Assembly: GCA_052168355.1 (NCBI GenBank)
Contig: JBQLZQ010000024.1
Span: forward strand, 1-64,000
Direction of reading: 5' to 3'
DNA: 64,000 nt
Source: JBQLZQ01 sp052168355
Lineage (GTDB): Bacteria > Pseudomonadota > Alphaproteobacteria > DSM-16000 > Inquilinaceae
The position numbers and the translations under genes are program-made. The notes under the pieces were generated by a model that made no database searches, was not told the DNA's origin, and saw only the letters and a program-made list of their open reading frames with translations. Of the stretch, positions 17,147 through 27,079 are shown one piece after another (the first letter of the stretch is position 1; every line of letters starts with the position of its first letter).

Positions 17147-17950
17147 ATGCGGCGACCTGACCACCTGCCTGACTTTACAGACCCGCCTCTGGATGAGGTG
17201 GTCCTTGGCGTGCAGTTCGCGCCTGTGCCGGGATACGCGTCAGTCCACTCGATGAAGGTGTGGGACCTGTTCAAGGCAGAGTTTCTGAAGGTTCAAGAAT
17301 GGCCCGTTCTCGAACCGCAGTTCGAAACATTCGGCGGCGTGAACGTCCAAGCTGGTCTGCGCATCCAAGTGGGCGCTTCCCCGGTCGGTAGCCGACTTTG
17401 GTTCCTGTCCGACGACGAAAATCACCTAATTCAGTTTCAGCCAGATCGCTTCATCACAAACTGGAGACGCGAACCCAATACAAAACCGTATCCGCGCTTC
17501 GAAGGACTCGCGGAAGCTTTCGAAGTGAACCTCAGGAAACTTGCTGATCATCTCGAGTCTGATTTTGGCTATCGAGTGAACATCAACCAAGCTGAGGTCG
17601 CATACATCAACATCATTCCGGTCAAAAACTTTTCAGAGGCAGGCGATTGGTTCGAATTGTGGAATGGCGGGGCGTTCGAGGTTGAGGCTTTGAACACAAG
17701 TTTCAACGAGGTGATTAGAGGTGCGGATGGCAAGCCATTTGCTCGACTCAGTCACCAGATTCAGTCGGTCCTTGCGGCGGACGGCAAGCAGCCTGCCTTC
17801 CGACTGTCTCTGACATTCAAAGGCAAGCCAGCTGGAAGTGATATTGAATCCGCGATGGCGTTTCTCGTAACTGGAAGGGATGCCGTCGTAACGCGCTTTG
17901 GCGAGATTACGACCAAGGAAGCCCAGACGAAATGGGGGAGAGTCGAATGA
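17147..17950 (+). CDS. TIGR04255-like family protein of unknown function
   Basis: A 267-residue protein whose start (MRRPDHLPDFTDPPLDEVVL, then GVQFAPVPGY) and internal RLWFLSDDENHLIQFQPDRF segment match the sporadically distributed TIGR04255 family as I remember it. Function is unknown. Base composition is far below the neighbourhood: 17581-17640 has 27 G+C in 60 bases, whereas 14401-14460 has 46 in 60. It is the first gene of a three-gene set and its stop overlaps the next start (ATGA). A longer frame from 16991 would include IS remnant sequence and is unlikely to be the true start. The low GC, sporadic family and tRNA-IS position point to horizontal transfer. Confidence 0.75.
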   Translation: MRRPDHLPDFTDPPLDEVVLGVQFAPVPGYASVHSMKVWDLFKAEFLKVQEWPVLEPQFETFGGVNVQAGLRIQVGASPVGSRLWFLSDDENHLIQFQPDRFITNWRREPNTKPYPRFEGLAEAFEVNLRKLADHLESDFGYRVNINQAEVAYINIIPVKNFSEAGDWFELWNGGAFEVEALNTSFNEVIRGADGKPFARLSHQIQSVLAADGKQPAFRLSLTFKGKPAGSDIESAMAFLVTGRDAVVTRFGEITTKEAQTKWGRVE

Positions 17951-18438
17951 ACACACAACCTGATTTCACGACTGCATTCCAAGACGAAATTCCCAATTAT
18001 CGAGCGGTTACAGACGGGATTTCGTCTTTGAGCGCACGCAGGACGCGCGTTCGAGTTGCGCATCCGAGATCGGCATGGGTCGACGAACTTGAGGAACGCT
18101 TTGACGTGTTGACCTCGCTTCGCAGGGGCTGGGATGGCTATGCCGGTCTTCCTGTTTCGTTCACTTGCGCCCAATTTGCGGCCAATCTCATCGAACGGCT
18201 TTACATTGGCTCGATTCCCGCACCCCAGTTGGTGCCTATGCCAAATGGCACCATGCGCCTTGAATGGCACATGAACAAGTTCGATGTCGAAGTCGACGTT
18301 TTGGGTCCTTACGATGTGGTCGCATACCGAGCTGACCTTTTGAACGACAGCGAAGACGAGATCGAAATCCAGACGGACTTTACTGAACTCTCGGGATGGA
18401 TCGCTGATTTGGCGGCCGAGCGTGCCCAACGCCAGTAA
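17947..18438 (+). CDS. Hypothetical protein, second gene of the TIGR04255 cassette
   Basis: A 163-residue soluble protein with no domain I can name. Notable segments are the SLSARRTRVRVAHPRSAWVD start region, LRRGWDGYAGLPVS and a C-terminal acidic part (NDSEDEIEIQTDFTELSGW). Start at ATG 17947 overlaps the upstream stop, so it is translationally coupled to the TIGR04255-like gene and probably acts with it. The GC content is equally low. The R-GWDGY-P pattern recurs in uncharacterised proteins beside such cassettes, but I cannot assign an activity. Confidence 0.7.
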   Translation: MNTQPDFTTAFQDEIPNYRAVTDGISSLSARRTRVRVAHPRSAWVDELEERFDVLTSLRRGWDGYAGLPVSFTCAQFAANLIERLYIGSIPAPQLVPMPNGTMRLEWHMNKFDVEVDVLGPYDVVAYRADLLNDSEDEIEIQTDFTELSGWIADLAAERAQRQ

Positions 18439-18459
18439 CTAGCTGGGGGCTGATATTCT

Positions 18460-18909
18460 TTGGCGGTGCAACCCTACGACGAAGCAGAAATAGGCGACGA
18501 AGACACGATTATCCGGCGCGTTCCAGCGCACCAGCTTGTGTGGGATGACAATGGGGACCAACGCCGCCGTCGGATTTCATCGGCACTTTATGCCAAATCG
18601 ACCGGCCCGCAGGAAGGCATGTCGGTCGACATCGAGGCACTCATGCTCAAAGACGGTGTCGAACCGGCAGACTACGTTACTTCCGAGGAGTTCCCCGGTG
18701 CGGTAGCATTCTCGGCGGCAGAAATTCGCGCTCTGGACTTGACCGTCGGTTACGATCCGATCAAGGACGATCCCGTGCTTCCTGACAATCCCTATCACGG
18801 GGAGGTTTGGAGTAAGACCGAAGCCCGACGGTTCACGGGTGCCCAGAAAAACGGGCTGCGCGATGCCGCCAAGTGGTACGTCGAAGTCGAGGGCGTCGAG
18901 TTGAAATGA
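18460..18909 (+). CDS. Hypothetical protein, third gene of the TIGR04255 cassette
   Basis: A 149-residue acidic protein of unknown function following the second cassette gene by 21 bp. The start is TTG 18460 or GTG 18466; GGGGGC lies upstream, and no ATG is available near the N-terminus. Visible segments are EDTIIRRVPAHQLVWDDNG, RRRRISSALYAKST and a C-terminal SKTEARRFTGAQKNGLRDAA followed by KWYVEVEGVE. The RRISSALYA-type sequence with a later Y-H motif (NPYHGEVW) gives no family I can name with confidence. After it, 18910-19044 holds no gene. Confidence 0.65.
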   Translation: MAVQPYDEAEIGDEDTIIRRVPAHQLVWDDNGDQRRRRISSALYAKSTGPQEGMSVDIEALMLKDGVEPADYVTSEEFPGAVAFSAAEIRALDLTVGYDPIKDDPVLPDNPYHGEVWSKTEARRFTGAQKNGLRDAAKWYVEVEGVELK

Positions 18910-19044
18910 GCGATGGCGTCGGCCCATGATCCGGATCGTATGCGTGTTGCAACATCCTCGAAACCGCCGTCGGTGACTATGGAAATCGCTTAGTTTTCTA
19001 TGAGAGTCGGGCGTCCGACCCGTCATCTTGGCTGGTCCAACCCC

Positions 19045-19431
19045 ATGAAATTCATCAACCCCATCCCCTTCGTGCGCGACGTCGCGGTGTCGAAGGCGTT
19101 CTACCGCGACGTTCTGGGCCTGGCGGTCAGGGAGGATCATGGGGCCTTCGTGCTGTTCGAGGGGGGCTTCGCCATCCATGGCGCGGCCGAGCTGACCGAC
19201 ACCGTCTGGAAGGGCGACAGGCGGGTGGCCGACGGGCCGCTGGGGCGGGACAATCTGCTGCTCTATTTCGAGGAGGGGGACATCGACGCGGCGTTCGCGC
19301 GGATCGCGGGCCGGGTCGCCCTGATCCATGCGGTGGAGCGTCAGGCCTGGGGGCAGCGGGTGTTCCGGTTTTACGACCCCGACGGCCACGTCATCGACGT
19401 CGGCGAGCCGATGGCCGGCGGCGCCGGTTAG
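19045..19431 (+). CDS. VOC (glyoxalase/bleomycin-resistance) family protein
   Basis: A 128-residue vicinal-oxygen-chelate fold protein. It begins MKFINPIPFVRDVAVSKAFY followed by RDVLGLAV, the classic VOC first half, and ends VFRFYDPDGHVIDVGEP with the metal-ligand Glu region. Such proteins include isomerases, dioxygenases and resistance proteins, and substrate cannot be inferred. The ATG at 19045 gives the proper N-terminus; upstream in-frame sequence is not family-like. GC returns to the high level of the chromosome here, marking the right edge of the low-GC cassette. Confidence 0.85.
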   Translation: MKFINPIPFVRDVAVSKAFYRDVLGLAVREDHGAFVLFEGGFAIHGAAELTDTVWKGDRRVADGPLGRDNLLLYFEEGDIDAAFARIAGRVALIHAVERQAWGQRVFRFYDPDGHVIDVGEPMAGGAG

Positions 19432-19451
19432 GATCGGGACCGGCCCCGCCC

Positions 19452-20552
19452 CTACCCCGCCCCGGGCACCGCGACCCGGATCTCCACGCCCGGGTCGGCC
19501 GGCCGGACGGTCAGGTCGGCGTCGATCTGGCGGGCCATGCCCGATGCCAGGGTCAGGCCGAACCGGTCGGCGCGGGCGGCGTCGAAACCGGGCGGAAGAC
19601 CGACGCCGCCGTCAACGACGGTCAGGACCGCGCCGCCATCGTCGGCCGGCGCGCAGCCCACGACGATGGAGCCGGGGCCGGATCCGTCGCCGCAACCGCC
19701 ATCGCCATCGCTGGCGGGATAGGCGTGGCGCAGGGCGTTGGTCACCGTCTCGTGGACGATCAGGGCCAGGGCCACGGCGGTGTCGGTGGGCAGGGTCGTC
19801 GGCTCCGCCCGGACGGTGACAGCGCCCCGCGGCCGGCCGGCCGCTTCGGCCAGGTCGGCGCACAGATCGCCGAGCAGGGCGTCGAACGCGACGGCGTCTC
19901 CCGATACCGCGGCGTCGTAGCGGAGTTCGTGAACGCGGGCGATGGCCACAACGCGCGAGACCGCGTCGTCGAAAAGCCTGGTGTCGTCGACGCCGGCGCC
20001 GATGGCCGCCCGGCTTTGCAGCACAAGCAGGCTGGACACGACCTGCAGCATGTTCTTGACGCGGTGACTGGCGCCGTATCGCACCGCGTCCCTTTCGGCC
20101 GTCACCCGGGCGAGCATGGCCCGGGTCTGCGTCAGGGCCTGTTCGACGATGGCCAGGCGCAGGCCCGACGCGGCGCGGCTGTCGCGTTCCGTCCAGGCCG
20201 GCGGGCTCCGCGTTTCGGCGTCGCGGAACCACAGGATCCAGTCTCCGGGCCCGCGCGGCAACGGGACGGCCAGCATGTCGCCCAGGATCTGCGCCTGACC
20301 GCCGGATGCCGCGGGGGCCAGCGTCTTGGCGCGGCTTTGGACGATGTCCCGCGGCGGCGTGCGCCCCAAAGGATGAACCTGGCGGTCCGCGACCACGGCC
20401 ACGCCATCGGCCGCCACCAGGTCGAGCGCGTTGGGGCGCCCCTTGAGCAGGGCCGTGGCAATATCCGGCTCGTCGGCCAGATTGCGAACCAGGCGTTCGA
20501 GAATGCCGTCGGAAGGGTCGCCGGGCGGCGCGTGGAAGTCGGAGGTCGACAT
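19452..20552 (-). CDS. HWE/HisKA_2-type sensor histidine kinase with a phytochrome-like input remnant
   Basis: A 366-residue soluble kinase. Residues about 20-190 resemble the PHY/GAF half of bacteriophytochromes, notably the segment LPRGPGDWILWFRDAETR and AASGLRLAIVEQAL, without a recognisable chromophore-binding part. The kinase core has the phospho-acceptor His in ASHRVKNMLQVVSSLL, the N-box VHETVTNALRHAYP and a late glycine box (VVDGGVGLPPGF, FGLTLASGMARQI). Kinases of this type in Alphaproteobacteria often feed the PhyR general stress response, but no partner regulator is nearby. The ATG at 20552 is chosen because upstream in-frame sequence is low-complexity. Confidence 0.82.
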   Translation of the reverse strand: MSTSDFHAPPGDPSDGILERLVRNLADEPDIATALLKGRPNALDLVAADGVAVVADRQVHPLGRTPPRDIVQSRAKTLAPAASGGQAQILGDMLAVPLPRGPGDWILWFRDAETRSPPAWTERDSRAASGLRLAIVEQALTQTRAMLARVTAERDAVRYGASHRVKNMLQVVSSLLVLQSRAAIGAGVDDTRLFDDAVSRVVAIARVHELRYDAAVSGDAVAFDALLGDLCADLAEAAGRPRGAVTVRAEPTTLPTDTAVALALIVHETVTNALRHAYPASDGDGGCGDGSGPGSIVVGCAPADDGGAVLTVVDGGVGLPPGFDAARADRFGLTLASGMARQIDADLTVRPADPGVEIRVAVPGAG

Positions 20553-21141
20553 CAACGCGGGCCCGCAGGCCAGGAAGCGTCCGCGGCGGCGCCCGGACCC
20601 GGTGAAAGAACGATCATGCGAACCTGACAATGGTCTCAAAGCTTTTGCAACGAAGTTATCAACGGTTTCATCGCGCGCCGGTTCCCGCCCCCGGCCCGTC
20701 CCCCGCGCCCACCGACGGCCACGGCCGCCGGCCGCGATCAACCGCGCCATTGACCTGGCCGCCGCCGCTGGGCATTGTGATGCCATGATCGGCGACAGTG
20801 CATGGGCGCTTCCGGCGCGACTTATCCACCCGGCGTCCTGAGAGGCGCCGGGACCGACGCGCCCCCGGCGGCCCCGCCCCGCCCCCGGGCCCGCCCACCG
20901 CACGGATAGTTTTCGAGCCATGACCCGCCTGTTCCGCCCTTGCCTTTCACGTCCTTGCCCCGGCGTTCGTCCGCCGCTTTGCGCGCGCAGGGATCGCCGG
21001 CGACTTAGGATCGCCCGCCGGGCCTAGCCATCGACGCGGACCCGGCGGCGCCAGACCGCCCGCCGACCCGAACCCACATTCGTCCATCGAGGAAACCGGC
21101 GCGGCCCCCGTCCCCTGGGGCGCCCGGAGGAGGAACCGTCC
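20553..21141. other. Non-coding interval between the histidine kinase gene and leuA
   Basis: This 589-bp stretch should contain the divergent promoters of the kinase gene and leuA. The AT-richest part, 20620-20670, is the likeliest kinase promoter region. A plus-strand reading from ATG 20920 was tested as a possible leuA leader peptide, but it lacks a run of leucine codons. I see no gene, T-box or clear terminator. Confidence 0.5.
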
Positions 21142-22839
<1,698 letters not shown>

Positions 22840-22960
22840 CGGCGGGACGCAGGACGGCATCGCCAGGGGATCCCGCCTTTGTCGCGCATTTTGTTTTCCC
22901 GGCATCTTCGACTAACGTTGAGTGTCAGAGTCGCGATCGCATAACCGGGTGCGCTGAACA

Positions 22961-23815
22961 ATGGTCGCCTTTCCCATCATCGACAGCCACGTTCATATCT
23001 ACGATCCCTCCGCGTTGGATTATCCGTGGATGGCCGGCGTTCCGGCCCTGGACCGCCCCCATCTGATCGCCGACTTCGACGCCGCGACCGCCGGCGTGGC
23101 CGTGGACCGCATGATCTTCGTGGAAGTCGACGTGGAGCCGCGGCAGCGCCGCGCCGAGGTGCGGTGGGTGGCCGGGCAGGCGGAGGCCGACCCCCGGATG
23201 GAGGCCATCGTCGCAGCCGCGCCCTTGGAAAAGGGCGCGGCCGTGCGGGAGGATCTGGAGGCGATGTCGGCGGAAGGCCGGCTGCGCGGCATCCGCCGGC
23301 TGATCCAGGACGAGAAGGATCCCCGTTTCTGCACCACCGCCGCCTTCGTCGAGGGTGTCAATCTGTTGCCGGAGTTCGGCCTCAGTTTCGACATCTGCGT
23401 CCGCCACCATCAGCTTCCTGCGGTGATCACGCTGGTCGAACGGTGCCCCGACGTGCGGTTCGTGCTGGATCATATCGGCAAGCCGGCGATCCGCGACGGG
23501 CTGTTCCAACCCTGGGCGGACCGGATCGACGACCTGGCCGGGATGCCCAATGTCCATTGCAAGATTTCCGGCGTGGCGACGGAGGCCGATCCGGCCGCCT
23601 GGACGCGCGAACAGCTCAAACCCTATCTGGACCATGTGGTCGAGGCCTTCGGGTTCGATCGGGTCCTGTTCGGCGGCGACTGGCCCGTGTCGACCCTGGC
23701 CACCGATTATCGCCGCTGGGTGGAAACGGTGGAATGGGCGGTGTCAGGGTGTTCGGATGACGAGTTGCGCAAGCTTTTCCGCGAAAACGCCCGCACGTTC
23801 TATCGCCTGGCGTGA
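22961..23815 (+). CDS. Amidohydrolase family protein (L-fuconolactonase / PDC-hydrolase type)
   Basis: A 284-residue TIM-barrel hydrolase of the amidohydrolase-2 group, which cleaves sugar lactones or 2-pyrone-4,6-dicarboxylate. Motifs are the metal-site DSHVHIYDP (HxH), LDHIGKPAIRDG, NVHCKISGVATEAD and the final-strand FGGDWPVSTL carrying the catalytic Asp. The GDWPV segment is typical of L-fuconolactonase-like enzymes. It has no sugar-pathway neighbours, so the true substrate is open. A protease-like gene follows 22 bp later. Confidence 0.85.
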   Translation: MVAFPIIDSHVHIYDPSALDYPWMAGVPALDRPHLIADFDAATAGVAVDRMIFVEVDVEPRQRRAEVRWVAGQAEADPRMEAIVAAAPLEKGAAVREDLEAMSAEGRLRGIRRLIQDEKDPRFCTTAAFVEGVNLLPEFGLSFDICVRHHQLPAVITLVERCPDVRFVLDHIGKPAIRDGLFQPWADRIDDLAGMPNVHCKISGVATEADPAAWTREQLKPYLDHVVEAFGFDRVLFGGDWPVSTLATDYRRWVETVEWAVSGCSDDELRKLFRENARTFYRLA

Positions 23816-23837
23816 GCGGTCGAGGGCGCGGATCCCG

Positions 23838-24656
23838 ATGGTCAGGACCGTCGTCCTGGCCGGTCTGATCCTGTCGGCCGCGGCCTGCCGCCAGGCCCCC
23901 GAACCGCCGGTCGTCGAATCGCCGGCCCCCGCGCCGGCCGTTCCCGCCGTGGACGCGCCCGCCCCCGCGGCCGCGCCGGCGCTGGCCGGCATCCTGGGCG
24001 CCGACGACCGGACGACGATCGATTCGCAGGCCTGGCCGTGGGCCGCCATCGGGCGGGTCAACCTGACCACCGGCGGGTTCTGCACCGGCACCCTGATCGC
24101 CCCGGACCGGGCCCTGACGGCCGCCCATTGCCTGTTCGACCGAAGCGAAAACAGGTGGCTGGATCCCAGCGAGGTGCATTTCGTCGCCGGCTACAGCCGC
24201 GATACCTACGTCGCCGAGGCCGCGGTGCGCGATATCGTGGTGCCGCGCCGCTATCACCCCTATGACGGGCCACGGGGCGGCAACACCGTGGACAATTGGG
24301 CCGTTCTGGTTCTGGAACGGCCCATGGCGGTCCGCCCGATCCCGATCGGGGTGCCGCGACCGGCCGGCGAGGGGGCCGGGGACCTTCTGACCCAGGCCGG
24401 CTACGGCCAGGATTTCGCCCATGTGCTGACGACCCATCGGGGCTGCGCCCTGATCGACGCGGACGAACCCGGCGGCCTGCTTCTGCACGGCTGCGACGCG
24501 GTGCGGGGCGGTGCCGGATCGCCGCTTCTGGCCCTGGACGCGGACGGGCGGACGACCGTGGCGGCCATGCATGTGGCGTTGCGGACGAACGGTCTGCAGC
24601 AGGTGGGCATGGCGGTGCCGGCGCGGGCTTTCCTCAACGCCGCCGAGGCGCGGTGA
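23838..24656 (+). CDS. Trypsin-like lipoprotein with the catalytic serine replaced
   Basis: A 272-residue S1-family fold. The N-terminus (LAGLILSAAAC, Cys17) looks like a lipoprotein signal with a weak lipobox, followed by an Ala/Pro linker to about residue 50. The catalytic His97 is present in TAAHC and Asp152 in VDNWAVL. At the third position the expected G-x-S-G-x-P reads GGAGSP, with Ala226 (GCC at 24513) where Ser should be; Cys219 of the family disulphide (HGCDA) is kept. It may therefore be a pseudoprotease with a binding role, or a recently inactivated enzyme. Its stop overlaps the GTG of the next gene. Confidence 0.85.
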   Translation: MVRTVVLAGLILSAAACRQAPEPPVVESPAPAPAVPAVDAPAPAAAPALAGILGADDRTTIDSQAWPWAAIGRVNLTTGGFCTGTLIAPDRALTAAHCLFDRSENRWLDPSEVHFVAGYSRDTYVAEAAVRDIVVPRRYHPYDGPRGGNTVDNWAVLVLERPMAVRPIPIGVPRPAGEGAGDLLTQAGYGQDFAHVLTTHRGCALIDADEPGGLLLHGCDAVRGGAGSPLLALDADGRTTVAAMHVALRTNGLQQVGMAVPARAFLNAAEAR

Positions 24657-25375
24657 CCGGGGTGCTGCGGCGACGGCGCCGGGTCATCCCGATCGCTGGC
24701 CTGCTGACCGCCGCCGCGGCGCTCGCCGGATGGTCGCCGCCGGCCCGGGCGGCGGAACCGTGCGCCCCGCCGCGCCCCCCGACCGTGACCGTGGACACCA
24801 CGTTCGATCCCGTCACCTATCATCTGGACCGGCCGATCGACGAGATCGAGGTTCTGGCCACGCGCGGCGGTGTCGCGGTGGACGGGCCCGACCGGCACGG
24901 TCTGGGGCTGACCACCGGCTTCCTGGGGTCGTCGTTCAGGACCGAGGCCCAGGTCCGGACGATGGAGAACGGCGATGTGTGCCTGAACCCCGTGCTGATC
25001 GATATCGAGGTCGGCTTTCGCGACACCGCGGTCTACGTGGCGCGGGAGCTTGAGCGGGGCGGGTGCGGTCATCGGATGGTTCTGGCCCACGAGGAACAGC
25101 ATGTCGCCATCGAACGCGACGTGCTGCGGACCCACGCGCCGCGCGTGGCCGAGGCGATGCGCCGCGCCCTGGCCGACCTGACCGCGGTGCGCGGCCCGAC
25201 GGAAAAGGCGGCGTGGGCGGTGCTGCAGGACCGGATCGGCGGCCGCCTGCAGACGGCGCTCGACCCGATGAAGGAAGATCTGGCCGCCCGGCACGCCGCG
25301 CTCGACACCGGCGACGAATACGCCCGCATCAACCGCGAATGCGCCAGCGAGATGCGCCGGCTGTTCCCGGGATGA
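24653..25375 (+). CDS. DUF922-like putative secreted zinc metalloprotease
   Basis: A 240-residue exported protein: an arginine-rich start (VLRRRRRVIPIAG), hydrophobic core and cleavage near ARAAEP indicate a Sec signal peptide. The mature part shows TTGFLGSSFRTE, two cysteines and VLAHEEQHVAIERDV, an HExxH zinc motif at His146-His150 as in DUF922 proteins. Start is GTG 24653, overlapping the stop of the protease-like gene, so the two are coupled and likely act in the same envelope process. No DUF922 protein has a well-defined substrate to my knowledge. Confidence 0.75.
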   Translation: MTGVLRRRRRVIPIAGLLTAAAALAGWSPPARAAEPCAPPRPPTVTVDTTFDPVTYHLDRPIDEIEVLATRGGVAVDGPDRHGLGLTTGFLGSSFRTEAQVRTMENGDVCLNPVLIDIEVGFRDTAVYVARELERGGCGHRMVLAHEEQHVAIERDVLRTHAPRVAEAMRRALADLTAVRGPTEKAAWAVLQDRIGGRLQTALDPMKEDLAARHAALDTGDEYARINRECASEMRRLFPG

Positions 25376-25404
25376 GCGGAAGAGGGAAGGGAGCCGACCT
25401 CGAC

Positions 25405-26244
25405 ATGGGACTGACCGCCGGCCAGCGCCGACTCTTCGACCGTGACGGCTTTCTGATCCTCGACGATTTTGTCGGCAGGGCCGCGTGTGAGCGGCTTCGG
25501 CAACGCGCGCTGGAACTGATCGGCGGCTTCGATCCGGACTCCGCGCGGTCGGTGTTCTCGACCACCCGGCAGACCGATACGACGGACGCCTATTTTCTGG
25601 AGTCGGGCGGCGCCGTGCGCTTTTTCTTCGAGGAAGGGGCGTTCGACGAAACGGGCGCGCTGGTCGGGGACAAGGCGCTGTCGATCAACAAGATCGGTCA
25701 CGCGCTGCACGACCGCGACCCGGTGTTCGACGCCTTTTCAAGGACGCCGGACCTGGCCGCCGTGGTTCGCGACCTGGGGGTCGCCGCACCGCTTCTGATC
25801 CAGTCCATGTACATCTTCAAGCAGCCGCGAATCGGCGGCGAGGTGTCGTGCCACCAGGATGCCACCTTCCTCTATACGGACCCACTCAGCGTCGTCGGGC
25901 TGTGGTTCGCGCTGGAAGACGCGACCCGGGACAATGGCTGCCTGTTTGCCTTGCCGGGCGGCCACCGGTCCGCGCTTCGCCAGCGGTTCCGCCGCGACGG
26001 CGACGGCGGCGTGGCCATGGACGTGCTGAACCCGGTCCCCTGGCCGGACGAGGGCTATGTGCCGCTGGAGGCCAAGGCCGGGTCGCTGGTTCTGCTGCAC
26101 GGGCTGTTGCCCCATCGCAGCGGCCCGAACCGGTCGGCCGCATCGCGCCATGCCTATACCCTGCATGTGATCGACGCTACGGCGGCCTATCCGGCCGACA
26201 ACTGGCTTCAACGTGCCGGGGACGATCCGCCGCGCGGCTTCTGA
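25405..26244 (+). CDS. Phytanoyl-CoA dioxygenase family protein
   Basis: A 279-residue Fe(II)/2-oxoglutarate-dependent oxygenase of the PhyH family. It shows the family start RRLFDRDGFLILDDFV, the metal-binding H-x-D in VSCHQDATFL, LWFALEDATRDNGCL, and the distal His and Arg in LLPHRSGPNRS. Many homologues in the same size range hydroxylate small acyl or amino-acid substrates. AAGGGAG lies upstream of ATG 25405; ATG 25372, which overlaps the previous stop, would add 11 residues. Its 3' end overlaps that of the convergent binding-protein gene by 37 bp. Confidence 0.88.
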   Translation: MGLTAGQRRLFDRDGFLILDDFVGRAACERLRQRALELIGGFDPDSARSVFSTTRQTDTTDAYFLESGGAVRFFFEEGAFDETGALVGDKALSINKIGHALHDRDPVFDAFSRTPDLAAVVRDLGVAAPLLIQSMYIFKQPRIGGEVSCHQDATFLYTDPLSVVGLWFALEDATRDNGCLFALPGGHRSALRQRFRRDGDGGVAMDVLNPVPWPDEGYVPLEAKAGSLVLLHGLLPHRSGPNRSAASRHAYTLHVIDATAAYPADNWLQRAGDDPPRGF

Positions 26245-27065
26245 ACCGTTGCGGCGGGCAGGGTGTGGCGGCGCGTTACCGCCGCCGCGCCGGCCGCCAT
26301 CTCCCGGATCGGCCGGTAGTCCGCCATGGTCGCCGCCCGGTGCCCGGCGATCAGCAGGGCGGCGCGCGCGTCGGCGAGGGCCGGGTCTTCCATCGCCGCG
26401 GCCAGACCGGCCTTGAGCCGCCCGACCAGATCCGGATGGGCATCGGACCGTGTCACATAGGGCAGGGCGGGCGCGGCGTCCGTCCACGCGACGCGGACCA
26501 GCCCGGCGACGGCGGCCGGGCGGTGCCGGGCCAGAAGGGCAAGGGTCACGCAATCGACGGCCGCGATATCGGCCACCCCCTCGGTCAACGCGGCCAGGCT
26601 GGCGGCGTGGCTGCCGGTGACCCTGACCGCGCCGAAAAAGGCGCCGCTGGCGTCGGCCAGCGGCGACACAAGGGCGGCCAGCGCATTCCATCCCGACTGG
26701 GACTCGAACCCGTTGACCGCCGCCACGGCGCCGCGAAAACCGCCAATCGTTCGATCCGGCCGATCCGCCCGGGCCACCACGGCGCTGCGATAGAGCGGGC
26801 CGTCGCAGCCGGGCGCGGCATGGCACGGCGTCGCCAACGGCGTCAGCCGCCCGGCGAAGGCATGAGTCAGGGGAAAGCCGCAGGTCTGGCTGAACAGCAG
26901 GTCGGGATCGCCCCAATCGTCCTGCGGATCGGGGGAGCGGGTCAAACGGTCGGGAACCGCATCGACGCCGGCCCGGCGAAATTCGGTCGCCAGCCCCGCC
27001 CACCACGCGTCCGTCGCGGCGCGCAGTTCCGGCAGATCGTACATGGGCAGGCTGGCCAGCGGCAC
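26208..27065 (-). CDS. PhnD-like phosphate/phosphonate-type binding protein
   Basis: A 285-residue protein of the PhnD/SsuA/transferrin-like binding-protein family: LASLPMYDLPELRAATDAWW at the start, DDWGDPDLLFSQTCGFPL, VNGFESQSGWNAL, VTGSHAASLAALTEGVADIA and LPYVTR. No clear signal peptide is seen from GTG 27065 (AGAGGGT upstream), and no permease or ATPase genes adjoin it, so it may be an orphan solute-binding or sensor protein. ATG 27044 is an alternative start. It is followed by 37 bp of tail-to-tail overlap with the PhyH gene. Confidence 0.82.
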   Translation of the reverse strand: MPLASLPMYDLPELRAATDAWWAGLATEFRRAGVDAVPDRLTRSPDPQDDWGDPDLLFSQTCGFPLTHAFAGRLTPLATPCHAAPGCDGPLYRSAVVARADRPDRTIGGFRGAVAAVNGFESQSGWNALAALVSPLADASGAFFGAVRVTGSHAASLAALTEGVADIAAVDCVTLALLARHRPAAVAGLVRVAWTDAAPALPYVTRSDAHPDLVGRLKAGLAAAMEDPALADARAALLIAGHRAATMADYRPIREMAAGAAAVTRRHTLPAATVQKPRGGSSPAR

Positions 27066-27079
27066 AGGAGACCCTCTGT

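Noticed and set aside
18910..19044. Direct repeat of the tRNA-Thr 3' end marking the far edge of an integrated island
   Set aside because: No copy of the tRNA T-arm or acceptor sequence was found near the right edge of the low-GC cassette, and no integrase gene is present.
20920..21027. Leader peptide attenuator upstream of leuA
   Set aside because: The short frame from 20920 has scattered rather than consecutive Leu codons, and no paired terminator/antiterminator is visible.
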